Positions 1 through 12,535 of a stretch of DNA of 64,000 nucleotides are shown piece after piece. Both the position numbers and the translations under genes were made by a program. Below the pieces are notes generated by a model. The model was not told where the DNA came from. It made no database searches and saw only the letters and a list, made by a program, of their open reading frames with translations. This DNA is from Melanocharis versteri (Eukaryota > Chordata > Aves > Passeriformes > Melanocharitidae): positions 1,586,181-1,650,180 of the forward strand of contig VZTG01007436.1 in NCBI GenBank assembly GCA_013397845.1. Reading direction: 5' to 3'. Each line of letters opens with the position of its first letter. Within the stretch, counting starts at the first letter, position 1.

Positions 1-2063
1 GCCTTTGAAACAGACAGAAGGCAGAGATCTGGCTTTCAGATGGATTTGCCTCTCTGCATCTGTGCTTCTTTTCTGGCCCTTTTAAATCTACTAAGGATGT
101 AGAAAGCAACAGACTGATATATGGTCACACTGAATAGAGGCAAATTTAGTGCTCTGTGCAGGAGGCACTTTTTGAGATTCCAAGCATTTGGAGGTCCTCC
201 TGGCTGTTGGAATGCTGGGCAGCTCTAAACCAAACATTTGCATGCAATTATATATGAACATTGAATAGCTGCTGTTTTAGCTGAAATTAATGCATGCTTA
301 ATCTTGGAACGTGCAACAGAAGGCATTCTAACTGGACTATGCCTTTGTGATTGCTTAGAAGGTAGTACTTGGTGCAATAATCTAAATCAAACATTCCCTG
401 GCTTATAATGTATTAGGTGGCAACAGTGTAAATTGCCATGGAGTGCTCTAGTAGCATATGGCATGGCATTGCCAGGAAAATATGCAGCAGTTGAAAACAG
501 GAAATTCATGGTGGCTCTTCTATTTCTTCTCTTGAGAATTCTCCTATCAGTTCTAACTGATGCCATACCATCTCTCTACTGAAAACAGAGCCAAAATCAG
601 ACTCCTTTCACATACCCTGAAAGAAGGAAGCTTTTACAGTGAAAATGTTATACCATGACAGTTCAGTTAGATAGGATTTTATAGATTGATTATCTCCAGC
701 TGCAAAAGGGTTCTTCTCATTTCACTCATTAGCCTGTTTTCAGGATTTGATTTTTGGGATGGTTAACTATTAAAGAAGAATAGAACTATTTGACCTCTGG
801 TACATTTTGGGCAATGCTAATTGAGTAAGTGAGACAAGGTTTTCTGGTGCTCTACAACAATGTATTTTTAAAATATGGAACAATTTTGTCTGGTGAGCAC
901 ATGGAGTTTATTCTTTTTCTTTTTTCCTTTATTATCATCTTCTAATAAGCTTGTTTTCTGTCTTAAAAAAATTATTATGATTCACTAATTTGATTAGTCC
1001 TTAGGCATTCAATCTCTTATTCTTCCATAACAGAATTAAGAAATTTAAAGATAAAATAGATGCTGGAAATTTCACACATGACTGACCTAAGTATGCTTCA
1101 ACTGAAGTACAGAGATATGAAGAAATTATAAGGCAGGACTTGATCTGTACAAAAATGAGATTACCAAAAACCCCACCCCAAACCCAGAAAAAGAAAAAAA
1201 CATGATTTAAATCAATTAGCACTTCTAGTGAAAGATACCTCCCCTTGCAGTGTTGTATTCTTTGCTGAATGAGAATTTTCATAAGCAGTTAATTCTCTGT
1301 TCAGCTGTGGCCTTTTATTCTGTGTAGGGCCTTAACATTTGAGATAGATTATTTCAAATTCTTAAATGCTAGCAGTATTACTTAGTGACAGTGTTTTTAA
1401 AAAAAGCCCATTAGATTAACACATCTCATTTTCCTTTGCTCTATAGTATATTGTAACTTGAGCTAGTTGGGAATTTTTGATATAAATTTCCTTTCTTTTA
1501 TTGCATTAAGTGTCAGTGAACATTAAATCAATATAACTATGTGAATTGAATAAATTGTTTTCAATCTAAAGATGCATCAGTGTTATTACACATTTTAAAT
1601 ACTTTTTTTCCTTGGCAATCCACAGTTGTTTTAAAAATACCTGTAGCATATAATTTGTCATAAATTCTCAAACTGACATGTCAGCATTGGCACTGCCTGT
1701 CAAACTTACATCAATGCCTTCATGTCACATGGCACGTAGTGACATAACTCAAAGAGACGGAATGAGGTTTATTGGAAACTTCTGTTAAATAAAGCACTAA
1801 CTATTTAGATAATTCACCCTTTTAAAGAACATGAAATGTTAGCAAGGAGAAGTAGTTTGCAGTTTTGAAGTGCAATGACTAAGGAGCTATTACATATCTA
1901 AGTGTTACAAATTTTAAATTATGCTCTTTATTACTTTTCTGTGCAAGCTAATTTAGTCATTTTCAAAATATTTGCTAGATGATGAAATTAGAGCAGCAAA
2001 ATGCCATTAGCAGTGATAACTTGAGATAGAAACTGACCATCAAGCCTTCTTCCAGTGCTGAGG

Positions 2064-2450
2064 TTCACAGAATCAGAGATCCGTTAGGGTTGGGAGGGAC
2101 CTCTGGAGACCATCCAGTCCAATCTCCCTGCCAAGGGAGGGTCACCTAGAGATGACACAGGAACCATCCAGGTGCATTTGGAATGTCTCCAGAGGAGACT
2201 CCATGCTCTCCCTGGGCAGCCTGTTCCGGTGCTCTTCCAACCTCAACATAAAGAAGCTCTTCCTCATGTTGAGGTGGAACTTCTTGTGTCTTTGTTTATG
2301 GCCATAACTCCTTGTCCTGTCACTGGGCAAATCGCTTCTGCAGACCAGCCCAGCAGCCTCCACAGCCAGGCACAGGGTGCTCTCCACTGTATATGTGTCT
2401 GTCTGTCTTCTTCACCTTTACTCTGGATGCAGCGCTTGGCCAGGGGTTCC
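2064..2450 (-). mobile_element. CR1 LINE 3' fragment (minus strand)
   Basis: Read on the minus strand this is the 3' end of a bird CR1 retrotransposon. The reverse frame at about 2142-2387 carries the decayed C-terminal ORF2 signature, with the pieces FHLNMRKSFF and NRLPRE in the expected order. The + strand shows the typical reverse complement of the CR1 tail (cacagaatca, then a stretch like gagggacctctggagacca). It is 5'-truncated, as most CR1 copies are, and lies outside the genes. The inner boundary near 2450 is approximate. Confidence 0.85.
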
Positions 2451-3760
2451 CTGCATGGAAATCTATTGCTGGAATAACACACCTTAGGACCTGTAAACTT
2501 CAGATAGTCCTGGATTAACATGCATGTCTAAATACAGCTCATTTCCCAACCCAGACTTTTAAAGTCTGGAGACTGAATTTGGAAAGTAATTTTTAGGTGG
2601 ATTGCTGGTTTTGCTACAGTGTAGGGAAACAGGGTTAGGAAACTTCTGGTTCCATTTTTTGTTTCCTTCCTGGAATCTGGTGAGCTGGTAACCCTAGTGC
2701 ATGTTTACATGTAAAATAAAACAACAAAGCCATAGCACTCTGAAAAAAGCAGCAGTTTCCTGGTACCTCCCATGAAAAGAATTAGATCCTGAAAGGTGAG
2801 TTAGCTTTAGGACAAGTGCTTAAGACACTGTCACAGTGACCTATTCCATGATGAGACAGCTCTGTAGTTGTTTTTGCAGCTATGTTTAATTTTAGTTTGT
2901 GTTTATTTTTACATTTTTTGTTTAAACCAGTTGTTCAGATACAAGCAAATGCAGCCATGTACTGTAAATTGTACTGACTTGGCACTCGGAAGTGTGCAAA
3001 AAGTTGTGATTGACTGGCAGTTGGTGAAGAAGAATTAATGTCAAAACGAGTCAAGAATGCACATACTAGAGAAACACAGAATCTTGTTTAACTTAGTTGC
3101 CTGGCTCTCCTGTAATTTTGTTTTCCTTGTCAGATAAATGCTAGGGCTTTTTGAATATAAATATGTGGACCTGGAGTAAGCAAAATGACCTCAACTTTCA
3201 ACCAGCTTTATTAACAGAGCCATTATTAACAGGAAGACAAGGTCCATTTGATTTTTTCAGATTTATATGTATGTGTTCTATGGTTTGTCACTGATGAATT
3301 CAGATTCATCAGTTTTTCATCTAGTGCCTTAAAGGCAAAGAAGGGAAACACTGTAAGGACTGAAATTGCATTTGATTCCTACATTGTTTGCAGATGCTGC
3401 TAAACTGGCAAAGAAAGTGGAACACTCCCTCGAACTTCAGCAACTCATTTTGGGAAACTACAGATCATTTAGTGTGAAAAACAAAAGCAGGACAGAACAG
3501 ACTGGGTAGAAATAAACACCTCTGAACCAGTATCAGGGCCTGTTGAAATGAGCAGATGTTCTCACGGCTTCTGAGAGATGTTCTTCACAGTTTCTCTTCT
3601 GAATATCCGGTAGGTAGATAGATAGCCCATTACAACTGAGATAGTACGAGATTGCATATCTGCATTAGATTGCTCGATAACTCAACTCAGCTTTGAAAAA
3701 TTTTGAAATGCAAAATTTCCTTGTTTCACTATAGCAGCATATAAGCTTTGCAATAGATCC

Positions 3761-3779
3761 TTTTTTTTTTTTTTTTTTT
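3761..3779. repeat. Poly-T tract (19 bases)
   Basis: Uninterrupted run of 19 T, about 600 bases upstream of the SAMD8 CpG island. No adjacent retroposon was recognised. Confidence 0.9.
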
Positions 3780-4156
3780 AATAACAAAGATCTCAAGGCC
3801 ACTTTCTCTCTCTGAAAAGGCTAGTGTATTTCACTTCATGGAGCTACACTGGCACGTCCTTTTTATTTCAGCTGAAGCTACAACTTAGACTCGTCTCGGA
3901 CCTCATAGTAATTACATCATCAACAAAACAAACTCTGAGTGTTCCTCAAACTGTTGCAAAGGGCTGGCTGCTACCCCAGACAGTTGGTATCCAAAATATA
4001 TTTATTTCTGGAGCAATTTGTTTCTAATTTGTCTGTCTCCTTCTATCCCCTCCATTTCTATTATTTGTAGGTTATGGAGCTCCCGAGGTTACGGTGCCTT
4101 GCTGAAGCTTTCGTAAGTCATGTGTGCTGTTCACATCTGTGCTTTGATAAAGGACT

Positions 4157-4184
4157 GAGTGCTGCCAGCCGAGTGCTGCCAGCC
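4157..4184 (+). repeat. 14-base unit, two tandem copies
   Basis: The unit gagtgctgccagcc occurs twice back to back, just upstream of the CpG island. It looks like a simple local duplication. Confidence 0.85.
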
Positions 4185-4371
4185 AGTTTTATTCTTTTTA
4201 TACAGACATCAGAAAAGAATAATGGTACAACTGAAATGTTTTGGAATGACTGCCTGATATGAGGCCTGACAGTATGACGGTCCTGTAAGTCTCCTCTGTT
4301 ATTTTGTCCTGCTATATGCTTTGAGTTGAAGGATGGGAATACCTGCTGATCCGCTGCTTCCCAGCCCCTCG

Positions 4372-4770
4372 CACAGCTCGAAGCCCNTGTGCGGGAGAAC
4401 AGCTTCGCCTGCCGGGGGCAAGACGAGCCTCCTGTGCTGTGTGTCCGCGCTAAGATCCGCTCCGCCGTAATTACCGCGCCCGCCCGGCCCGGCACATCTC
4501 TGCCGAGCGTGGGTGCCCGGCCTGGAGCGGCAGCGGCGCGCTGGGCGATATCGCCGGCGGTGTTGGGGCTGAAAGGGTCAGCCCTTGTGCCCGGCTGTGC
4601 TGCTTTCGGGCTCAACTTTGGCAGCCTCGTTAGGAGAGGCGTGTGAAGGTGTGGGGCGGGTACCGGGCGGGGACGGGGCTGGCACCGGGGGTCGGGGCCT
4701 GCGGGCACTGTGCGGTTTGTCGTGGGGCCTGGGGGCAGACGGCACCCGTGTGGTGTCTGCTTCCCGTGTC
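4372..4770 (+). promoter_or_regulatory. SAMD8: CpG island, probable SAMD8 promoter and first non-coding exon
   Basis: GC content rises sharply here and CpG dinucleotides are dense, against an AT-rich CpG-poor background. It is the only such island upstream of the SAMD8 coding exons, which begin 7 kb further on with an exon that has a clear acceptor and only 30 bases of 5' UTR. A non-coding first exon must therefore exist upstream, and this island is the best candidate. Exact start site and first donor are not determinable. Long open frames crossing the island on both strands are GC-rich artefacts. One ambiguous base lies at 4387. Confidence 0.7.
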
Positions 4771-5443
4771 AGCCTCCACAGCAAACAGATGGTTCTTGGA
4801 AATGATGCTTTGTATCAGTCTTACAGTCTGATAACCAAGCGGTTGTACCAAGTCAAAATAGATATTCAGTGGTCTTACGATTTTTTCAATTAAATTGGTA
4901 TGTTTTCTGAGGATAGAGTGTTCAGTTTTGAATAAAAATGCAGTTGAGTGTGTAGGATTTGATTATTAACAAGGCAACACGGAACAGTGCTGTTAGTGGT
5001 TTGCGTGTGTGCTCTTCGACTTTCAGGGTTAAATAGAGGGGTCTGCCTGAGAGAGAGAGGGTTTGTGCAAGTTTAGGACCTGACCATGAGGAAGTTGAAA
5101 CTACTGTAACTGTTATCTACTCAGTCTCTTAGATCTGTATTCCTGATGCCTTAGGTGGCCTCGGACCATTCACTTAGTCACTGCTGATTGCTATTAAAAA
5201 ACCCCCAACACTTCGAAAAGGTAGGTTTTTCCAGCTCTCTAAGTTAATGGTAGAAGAGGCAAATGAGAGGTAGTTTTAATGTTAACATTTGTAATAAGTT
5301 GAAGTTGTCTCATGGTTTTGTATTTGAGGCTTCAGTTTGCAAAATTAATTTTAAAAAAATTTTATATGTGCAACACTCATTCTGTGTTGCAAGATGACTT
5401 GATGGAAGATTCCACTTGGCTAAGTTCTGCTCTGTTTCCACAG

Positions 5444-5596
5444 AGCTCCCTCGTGCAGCTGGACACGGTGTCTGTGCCACCTCCACAGAGCAGCTGATCA
5501 TGCTGTGCTCTGGAGTGGCAAGAGCTCAGAAGACATTTCCTGGCATTTAAATCCCCCTCCTGTTTGGTAGGGAGTGCCTCTTGCTGGATATCAGAG
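5444..5596 (+). other. Candidate alternative non-coding exon in the SAMD8 5' intron
   Basis: A pyrimidine-rich acceptor (ctctgtttccacag) ends at 5443 and a near-consensus donor (gag|gtaagg) starts at 5597, bounding 153 bases that are more GC-rich than their surroundings. The segment holds a short upstream open frame and no recognisable protein. It could be an alternative 5'-UTR exon, or two splice-like sites by chance. Confidence 0.25.
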
Positions 5597-8500
5597 GTAA
5601 GGAAATACCTGTGTCTTGTTCTTCTTTTTGCTTTCTGCGATGTAGAAGAAAGGTGGAACTAACCTGCAGGATTAGTGTGAAGTGATTTTTATACCAAGTG
5701 GAAGGAATTTCTTCGGGAAGTTTTGTAAGTTTTTGTTGTGTAAATACTGCTTAGATGTGAAGGAAATATTCTGTAGATTTGTAAAGAACAAGAATTTTAA
5801 ATTATCTTGTTTGCTGTTCTATGTGGTATTTTTTTTGCTGTCGTTTGGGGGTTTATTTTAGTAGGATACGATTAAAATACAGGTTGGACTAAGAACTGTA
5901 ATCTTTTGGGTTCTGTAGTATCAGTTTTCTTTGTACAGAGCTTGCTTTTGCAGCCCACTTAACTGGTTGAGATCCACTAACCATATTACATTATGTATGT
6001 TTGTTTGATAATCACATACCTTTTAGAAGTTTTTTATTTCTTACTTTAATGCATCTAAAATGAGGAAAGCTACTAGATTTTCACTAGACCAGAAAGATCA
6101 GGTTGTAAATGGTTGTGGAGAGTAAGATGAAACACAGTTTCACTTCAGGTATTGTTCTGGTATTCATTTGGATAGAGAGTTTGTTCATGTCTTCCCCTAT
6201 TTCTATTGTAAGATGAGGGTGTGGGAAGAAAAGGGGAGAAAGAAACTTGAGTTGTTACTCCTGAGTTGTATAGGGATAAAGAGCAGCCAACATTCTGTTA
6301 CAGGAGGGGTATACTATTACTACAAACTGGAAGAAAAATACTTGACACCTGATATTTAGCATGTAAAATGTTCAAGAACTTAGACAAGTAGACATCCTAA
6401 GATAAGTGGTGGAGTACTTGATCAGTTGTTTAAAAATCACTTGTGTGTGCCTTGAATTATGGCAGTAGGATAAAAATTTGTTTTGTTAGCTGGTTAGTAG
6501 ATTAGGAGTTAGGCTGCTCTTAGTGTTCACTTTAGTATAATAAAACCTGTTTGGCTTAATGAGGTGTAAGAGTCTGGGAGCAGTGTGTATTCTGTTCATT
6601 TTGATGCAATATGTAACTGTACTTGGTGGTTCTTAAGACAAATATGTTTAGCTTTCAGGACTTTCTGTAGTAGCTGCTGTCAGTCTTGCATGGAGATGTC
6701 TCAACAGAAAGACTCTGCTAAGAATATAGAGCTAATATTTGATCCACAAGCTGCACTTCAATAAATAATTCTCAAAAAGCTCATCTTCCTTGATGGCTTG
6801 AAGCCTAAGACTAAACTAGTGTTACTTTGAGGTTTCTTATCCTACCTTCATGCGTAGCACTAAGACCTTTGAGTACAGTTAAGCTATTGCTGGTTGTCTC
6901 AGTTATGATACCAAAGTCGCTAATTAAAACTCAATGCAAGTTTTACAGCAGTATTTTTGCATTTGAAATTGTTGTGTTCTTGCTTCAGGAAAATACCCTT
7001 TTCTGTCTCATGGTGGGCAGTGAGCTGTGTTTGATCAATTTTATATGCAGTATGGTAGGCATTGTATTTAAAAACTCTTGAAAAATCATGTAGTGTTTTT
7101 GCATGTGTTGTTTTTGTCCTTCTGTTTACAAGATACCGTATTATGTGTATCTGGTGGCATTTAGAAGGTAAGGACTAAATCACCGTATGCTATATGGCAG
7201 TGAAATCTTTGGTGCTATTTGCTTTAAATAAGCACTGAAGAATTTAGAGTTTCCGGGAAGAACAGGTGACAAGCTTCTCATGTAAGTCAGAGTCAGCAGA
7301 GCAGCCGAGCCTTGTGCTGCATAACAAGGCAGTGCTGTGTGCTCTTTTTCCAGCACAGCATTGCTAAGTTGGTGTGTGACAGTAGCTTTATTATTGCAGG
7401 CTGGCTCAGCACACGTTTTTGTGTAGCTTTTTTGTGCTGGGGAACAAAGGCCACCAACGTGGGCCTTGTCCACATGGGCGAAGTAGTGGCCTTTGCAGGG
7501 AACAACCTCTCCCCTGAGGCGTGGGATGTGCTCCTAAGCCAGCAGACCCAGCGAAGCGGGGGCTGGGTTGGAATGGCCTGTATTCGAACTGCAGCTTGAA
7601 ACCTTCACACAGAAATGTAGGTTAAATCGCTTGAGATCTGATAGTTCTTCAGCATCCTTCCTAAAATTCCTCTCAAGGATGGTGGGAATTGAATGTAGGG
7701 GGAAAAAATCAAGGGGCATGTCAGCAAGGTTCTCCCCTTGAGGGCAGGTGGTAAAGCAATAATGGTGCTAGTAGAGATTTTGCATGTGCATCTGGAATAA
7801 ACAAAACCAGTTAGCACTCTGCTAACTTCTGTAGACCTAACTAGGTTGTTTAACCCTTCAGCTGTGACTTTGCTCTAGTCAAGTTTGCAGCCTAATGTTA
7901 CTATGATGTTAATGCTACTTTTCCTTGGCTAGAGTAGTGATAAGGAGATTCAACTTCCCACATATTTACCTCAATATACTGTCTCAAAGTCTGTAAGCTA
8001 GGAAAGTTAGGGAATTAATGGTTGACTGGCAGCTGTACAGTAGACGGGAACATGATAGAATCATGGACAATCATGTTGAGAGAGGTTAATTTTCTCTATT
8101 TAAATATACATCTTGGAAATTTTGCTATCAGCTAGGGTATACTTAGCCTCTCAGAGGCATCTTATTTCTTAAAATGCCCTAACCAAATTGTAGGAATGTT
8201 TATGGCTCATGAAGTAACGTTTTTCTTTTAAGAAAGTAAATACTTACACATATGCAGTTCATATGCATTTGTGTTCATGCTGTTAATTGAAAGGCTGGTG
8301 GAAGAAAATGGGACACACAATACATACTGTTGACAAGCTTGCTAAGTGTTAAGTCACAGTACCAGGAAAATAATCAACTAACTAGCTCCAGACATTGCTG
8401 ATGTCAGATGAAAAGTATATTTTGCCCTCTGACGCTTATGTCTGTGCTTGCATTGTGTTACTCATGTGTGTTATTCCTCATAAATAATGTTACCCATTAT

Positions 8501-9619
8501 TTGGTTTCAGTGATAAAACCAGTAATGTGGAAGGCAAAGTAGTTACCAGAGCTGTTTCCTTTCAGAAGAAGGGTGCAGTTATCTAGGGGACTTGGCCTCC
8601 TCTGCTGAATTATTCTTGTGTAGCAGTCTAGTGGTGTAAAAGTTATGCAGCATTCTTCATCTTCAAAAATGAACAGGAGCAGTTGCACACAGGGATCTGT
8701 ATTGTATTCCAGGTGTTACAATTATTAGGGAAAGTGCCTTTTACCATTTAAACCACGAAAGTGTCACCAATTGAGTAGTCTGAAAGTGAAGTCAGTTTCA
8801 GGGTTTAAAGAAGTTGCTTTGTCATTAAAAAATGAATTTAACTGTTGCTGTTGAGATTAAATTAGCTACCTGCTCTGTGTAATGTTTTAAATTTGTGCTT
8901 TGTGGTAATTTCTTTGTCTTTTCCAGTTGGCTGTCTTGTCTTTGGCAGCGTTTCAGAAGAGGAGCAGGTCCTATCAGTTGCATCTTGAGGTTAATGTAGG
9001 CTTTCTCCAAGGTCCAGCCCATAGTGACCTTTGATGGGTGTGCTCATTCAGTGCTGTAAGGTTACTTTTATTGCACATTTGGTAAGGGTTGATTTTTATT
9101 CCAGCAATGCCAGATGAAGGAAGACTAGGCTGCTGTTAGGCTGCTTGACATGACAAATGAATAGAATTCTCTTCGGTAGGGACAGTTTCCTGCCTTTGTC
9201 CTCAGAAGTTGCTTTGGTTAGAAGACAATATCAGTAAATTGAGTGTATTTGTGGCGGTGAGTTTACATTCACTGCTTTTAGAAAACTTGTGATGATTACT
9301 ATGTTATAAAACCCACTGTGATTAACTTTTTTTTTCAATATTTCATCTGTATTTCTGAGTAAAGAAAGCTGGAAGTTCATATTAGCAACTCATGTTTGTT
9401 TATTTTACTGGATGTTTTGGCTTTACTATAAGGACAATGTTGATAATACACTTATGTTTTAGTTGTTGCGCAGTGGTGCTGACCCTAAGTCAAGGAGTTT
9501 TCGGTTTCCCCTGCTCTGCCAGTGAGGAGGGGCAGAAGAAGCTGGTAGAGGGCACAGCCAGGACAGCTGACCTGAACCTGGCCAAAGGGATATTCCATAC
9601 CATGGAATGCCCTGCTTGG

Positions 9620-9627
9620 TATATAAA
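9620..9627 (+). promoter_or_regulatory. TATA box of the intronic LTR
   Basis: TATATAAA in the expected place of the LTR, followed by a G-rich segment. It is in the same direction as SAMD8 and about 2.3 kb upstream of its start codon. Confidence 0.6.
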
Positions 9628-9800
9628 TGGAGGGGGGAGGTTGGCCAAGAGGGGCTGACCACTGCTGGGGAACTGGCTGGGCAAAGGTCAGCAGGTGCTG
9701 AGCAGTTGTAATGTGCATCACTTGTCGTTCTTGGGTGTTGTTCTTCTCTCTTTTTGCTATTTCCATTGTTATTATTACTATATTTTACTTTATTACCATT

Positions 9801-9806
9801 ATTAAA
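9801..9806 (+). terminator. LTR polyadenylation signal (ATTAAA)
   Basis: ATTAAA followed by the conserved actgttcctatctca block of this LTR family. It is the presumed polyadenylation signal of the element. Confidence 0.5.
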
Positions 9807-11930
9807 CTGTTCCTATCTCAGCCCATTGGGTTTACCTTTTTACAGTTCTTCCCTCCATCCCACTGCAGGTGGAGTGGGCTGGGGGCAGTGAGTGGAAATG
9901 AGTGAGTGGCTAAAGGACTCTTACTGCCACTTGGGATTAAACAGCAACTCTGGAGTAAAGTAAAAATATGTAGTACAAAAAAGGTTAATTAACTGATGAT
10001 TAGTTGAAAATTAAATGTCATAATTTATTTTATTAGCTGTGTGGCCAAAATAATTATTACAGTTGTTTTTGAGCTACACTTTCAAAAATAGTAAGATAAC
10101 CTAAAAATGAGAAAATACCCTTTTATATGGAGAAGGAAGCATATAGTATATGCAGATATTCTAGTAGTTTTGTTTGGTTGGTTTTTTTTTTATTTTGGGA
10201 AACTATTTAAATCAAGGCATTAAAGCTTATATACTTACTGATTGTATGTGAGGTATTGAGAAATTTTAGCAATGAATTAAGTACATATTGTTAATATACA
10301 ATCAGCTCCTGAGAGAATATCTTCAGAAGTATCATGCCCTTAATTATTTTAGAAGGGTAAGTGTGATTTGTGTGCTCATTTTTCTTCTAAAATATTACTT
10401 TTGCACTGCTGGGAAATCTCATTTGGCAAATTAAATCTTCTCTGATACAGTATAAAATAGTTTGTGGTTCTATTAGATGAAAGCCAGAAGAAAAAGTTGC
10501 ATCCAATAATTACATTAAGAGCACAGTAGGTACTGTACCTCCTTAAAAAAAGAAGTGAGAAGGAAAGAGGTTTTGTTTTTGGAAGAGCTGTGCCCCTGAA
10601 AAAAGATGCAGGACTGTGCTGAATATTCATGATGGGTTTGAGTAGCAGTTTACTGTAGACAGAAGCTGAATAATAGATTAAATACCCTGTTTCCTTACTT
10701 TCATTCTGAAAGCCTTGAATGATGTATGTGACAGTAGTGTATTGTACTGCCTTGTATTTTCTGAGATTTGGTTGGCATGATTGAAGCATTCTAGTTAATT
10801 AGACTGTTTTTTCGAGTACAAGAGAGAGAAATTGTAGCTGTTTCTTAGATGGTAGCTGTACATGAGCCACCAAATATAAATTATGCACAAATCCATTCTC
10901 TACTGCTGTGGGTCTTCAATATTGCATAAATGTTTTAGAACTTTTACTTCTCTGGTAGGCTTTCAAAAGTTTCATCATGTGTTCCACATAATGTCCTGTA
11001 GTTAACTTTTTTCCTGGTTGTTGTTCTGGTGACTTGTCATCACCACGTGACTAAAATGTTGCTGAGCTCTCTCTCCTTCCTTCAAGCAATATTCTAGAGT
11101 CAGGAACACAATTACTGAGAAATCTGTATGAAGAGAATACATCTCTTCTGGTTTTGGGGTATTACTATGTTATCTACTACCACACCACTTTTAAAAATTC
11201 TTTGAAGCGTAAGCCAGTGCTTCATTTCTGGTAATGTTATTTTTGAAAGCTGAGTATTTTAAAGGATTCAGTAAGTATCTATCTCAATTACTGAGATCAA
11301 AGATAGAAATACGATGGTTGTACTGTCAACATACAACTAAGATACTTCAGCTCAATACTGTTGCAGATATCTAGACTTAGGTTTACTTGGAAGGAGTGGG
11401 GGAATGTCATGTCATCAAAGCTTCAGTATATATTTTAAAACAGTGGGATATATTGGACTGTATTGAAATGTATTATTTCAGCTTTAATTCAGTTTTGTTT
11501 GTTTGCTGGCTATGCTTTCTTGCGTATTGATGAGCTGCAAACAGTGGAAAAGGCTAATGATTAAGCTGGTATTTAAACAGAGTAGTATTTGATTTTCATT
11601 GCCTAGTGTAATTAACAAAGTGGGATTTATTTATTTATTTATAACAAAATTAGAAAAGTATACTGGATACATGTAGGAAATACTCTGCTTCTTGGAAACT
11701 TTAGATTTCTATTTAGGAGCAAATGAAATAATCTTAATTTAGTTTTCCTTGAATTAAAAAAAAAAAAAACATTTTTATATTACTTACCTTAGAAATTAGG
11801 TCTGGTTTTTAGCTATCTCTTATGTAAAATATCTTGGGCTAATTAAACATCTAAAATAGCACAACAGACACTGGCATTTCAGTAATCTGTGTTAAACACT
11901 CTGGTGTTGTTTCTCTTGGAAATGCAACAG

Positions 11931-12535
11931 GTCGGTGTGACTGGCGGATAAAGGGGGAGGATGGCAGGCAATAACCAGCTTTGCATTCGACGTTGGACTA
12001 CCAAGAACGTGGCCAAGTGGCTGAAGGAAGAAGGCTTCTGTGAATACGTGGATCTTTTGTGCAACAGACACAGGCTAGATGGAATTACACTGCTGACACT
12101 TACTGAGTATGACTTACGATCCCCTCCTCTGGAAATCAAAATCCTGGGGGATATCAAGAGGCTGATGTTGTCCATCCGCAAACTGCAGAAGCAGCATATT
12201 GACGTCCTGGAAGAGCTGGGTTACACCAGTGACGGTCACGCTGGCACAGTGTGCCCGGCTGGTTCACTACAGGGGGCAGATTGGTTTTGTAATGGTGAAG
12301 TACCTCGGGACTATGATGGACCAATTACTGACTTGAATGGTGATCAGTATCAATATGCAAATGGAAAAAACAAACATGCCACACGAAGACTGGACCCAGA
12401 GTACTGGAAGACAATTTTAAGTTGTGTATATGTCTTCATAGTGTTTGGCTTTACATCATTTGTTATGGTGATAGTACACGAGCGAGTACCTGACATGCAA
12501 ACATATCCACCTCTGCCAGACATATTTCTAGATAG
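11931..12535 (+). CDS. SAMD8: SAMD8 coding exon 1 (SAM domain, first membrane segment)
   Basis: The acceptor (gcaacag) ends at 11930, leaving 30 bases of 5' UTR before the ATG at 11961. The exon encodes residues 1-191 and two bases of codon 192, then donor gtaaga at 12536. It carries the whole SAM domain, the variable linker and the first transmembrane helix. If the exon is not spliced at 12536, the frame stops almost at once, which supports the donor. Confidence 0.95.

Larger units (their letters stand above)
1..4370. other. Intergenic region upstream of SAMD8
   Basis: AT-rich sequence in which I recognise no coding exon; open frames are short and lack family resemblance. It holds a CR1 fragment (about 2064-2450), a 19-base T run (3761-3779), an A/C-rich low-complexity tract (about 1163-1200) and a 14-base unit repeated twice in tandem (4157-4184). 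The gene that precedes SAMD8 in mammals (a DUSP13-type phosphatase) is not visible here. Confidence 0.6.
9430..9946 (+). mobile_element. Endogenous retrovirus LTR, sense to SAMD8 (solo or partial)
   Basis: The sequence follows, block by block, an LTR family widespread in bird genomes: a U3 part, a TATA box (TATATAAA, 9620-9627), a TA-rich stretch ending in a polyadenylation signal (ATTAAA, 9801-9806), and a tail resembling the conserved ...GGTTAAACC end (here gggattaaac). The 5' end is degraded, so the start is approximate. No internal gag, pol or env sequence is attached on either side, so it is a solo or partial LTR. It lies in the SAMD8 5' intron about 2 kb before the first coding exon. 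Family identity is from memory of the consensus, not from a database match. Confidence 0.75.
4771..11930 (+). other. SAMD8: Presumed SAMD8 5'-UTR intron
   Basis: About 7.1 kb of mostly AT-rich sequence between the CpG island and the acceptor ending at 11930. It contains a possible alternative non-coding exon (5444-5596), a retroviral LTR (9430-9946), a TTTA simple repeat (about 11626-11643) and an A run near 11756-11769. No other coding exon was recognised. The intron assignment is inferred from the gene layout, since no transcript is available. Confidence 0.6.

Noticed and set aside
4118..4708. 196-codon reverse frame over the SAMD8 CpG island
   Set aside because: Crosses an ambiguous base and is low-complexity Pro/Arg/Ala; best explained by base composition.
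10376..10789. 137-codon reverse frame in the SAMD8 5' intron
   Set aside because: AT-rich, random-looking composition, no recognised motif and no splice or promoter context.
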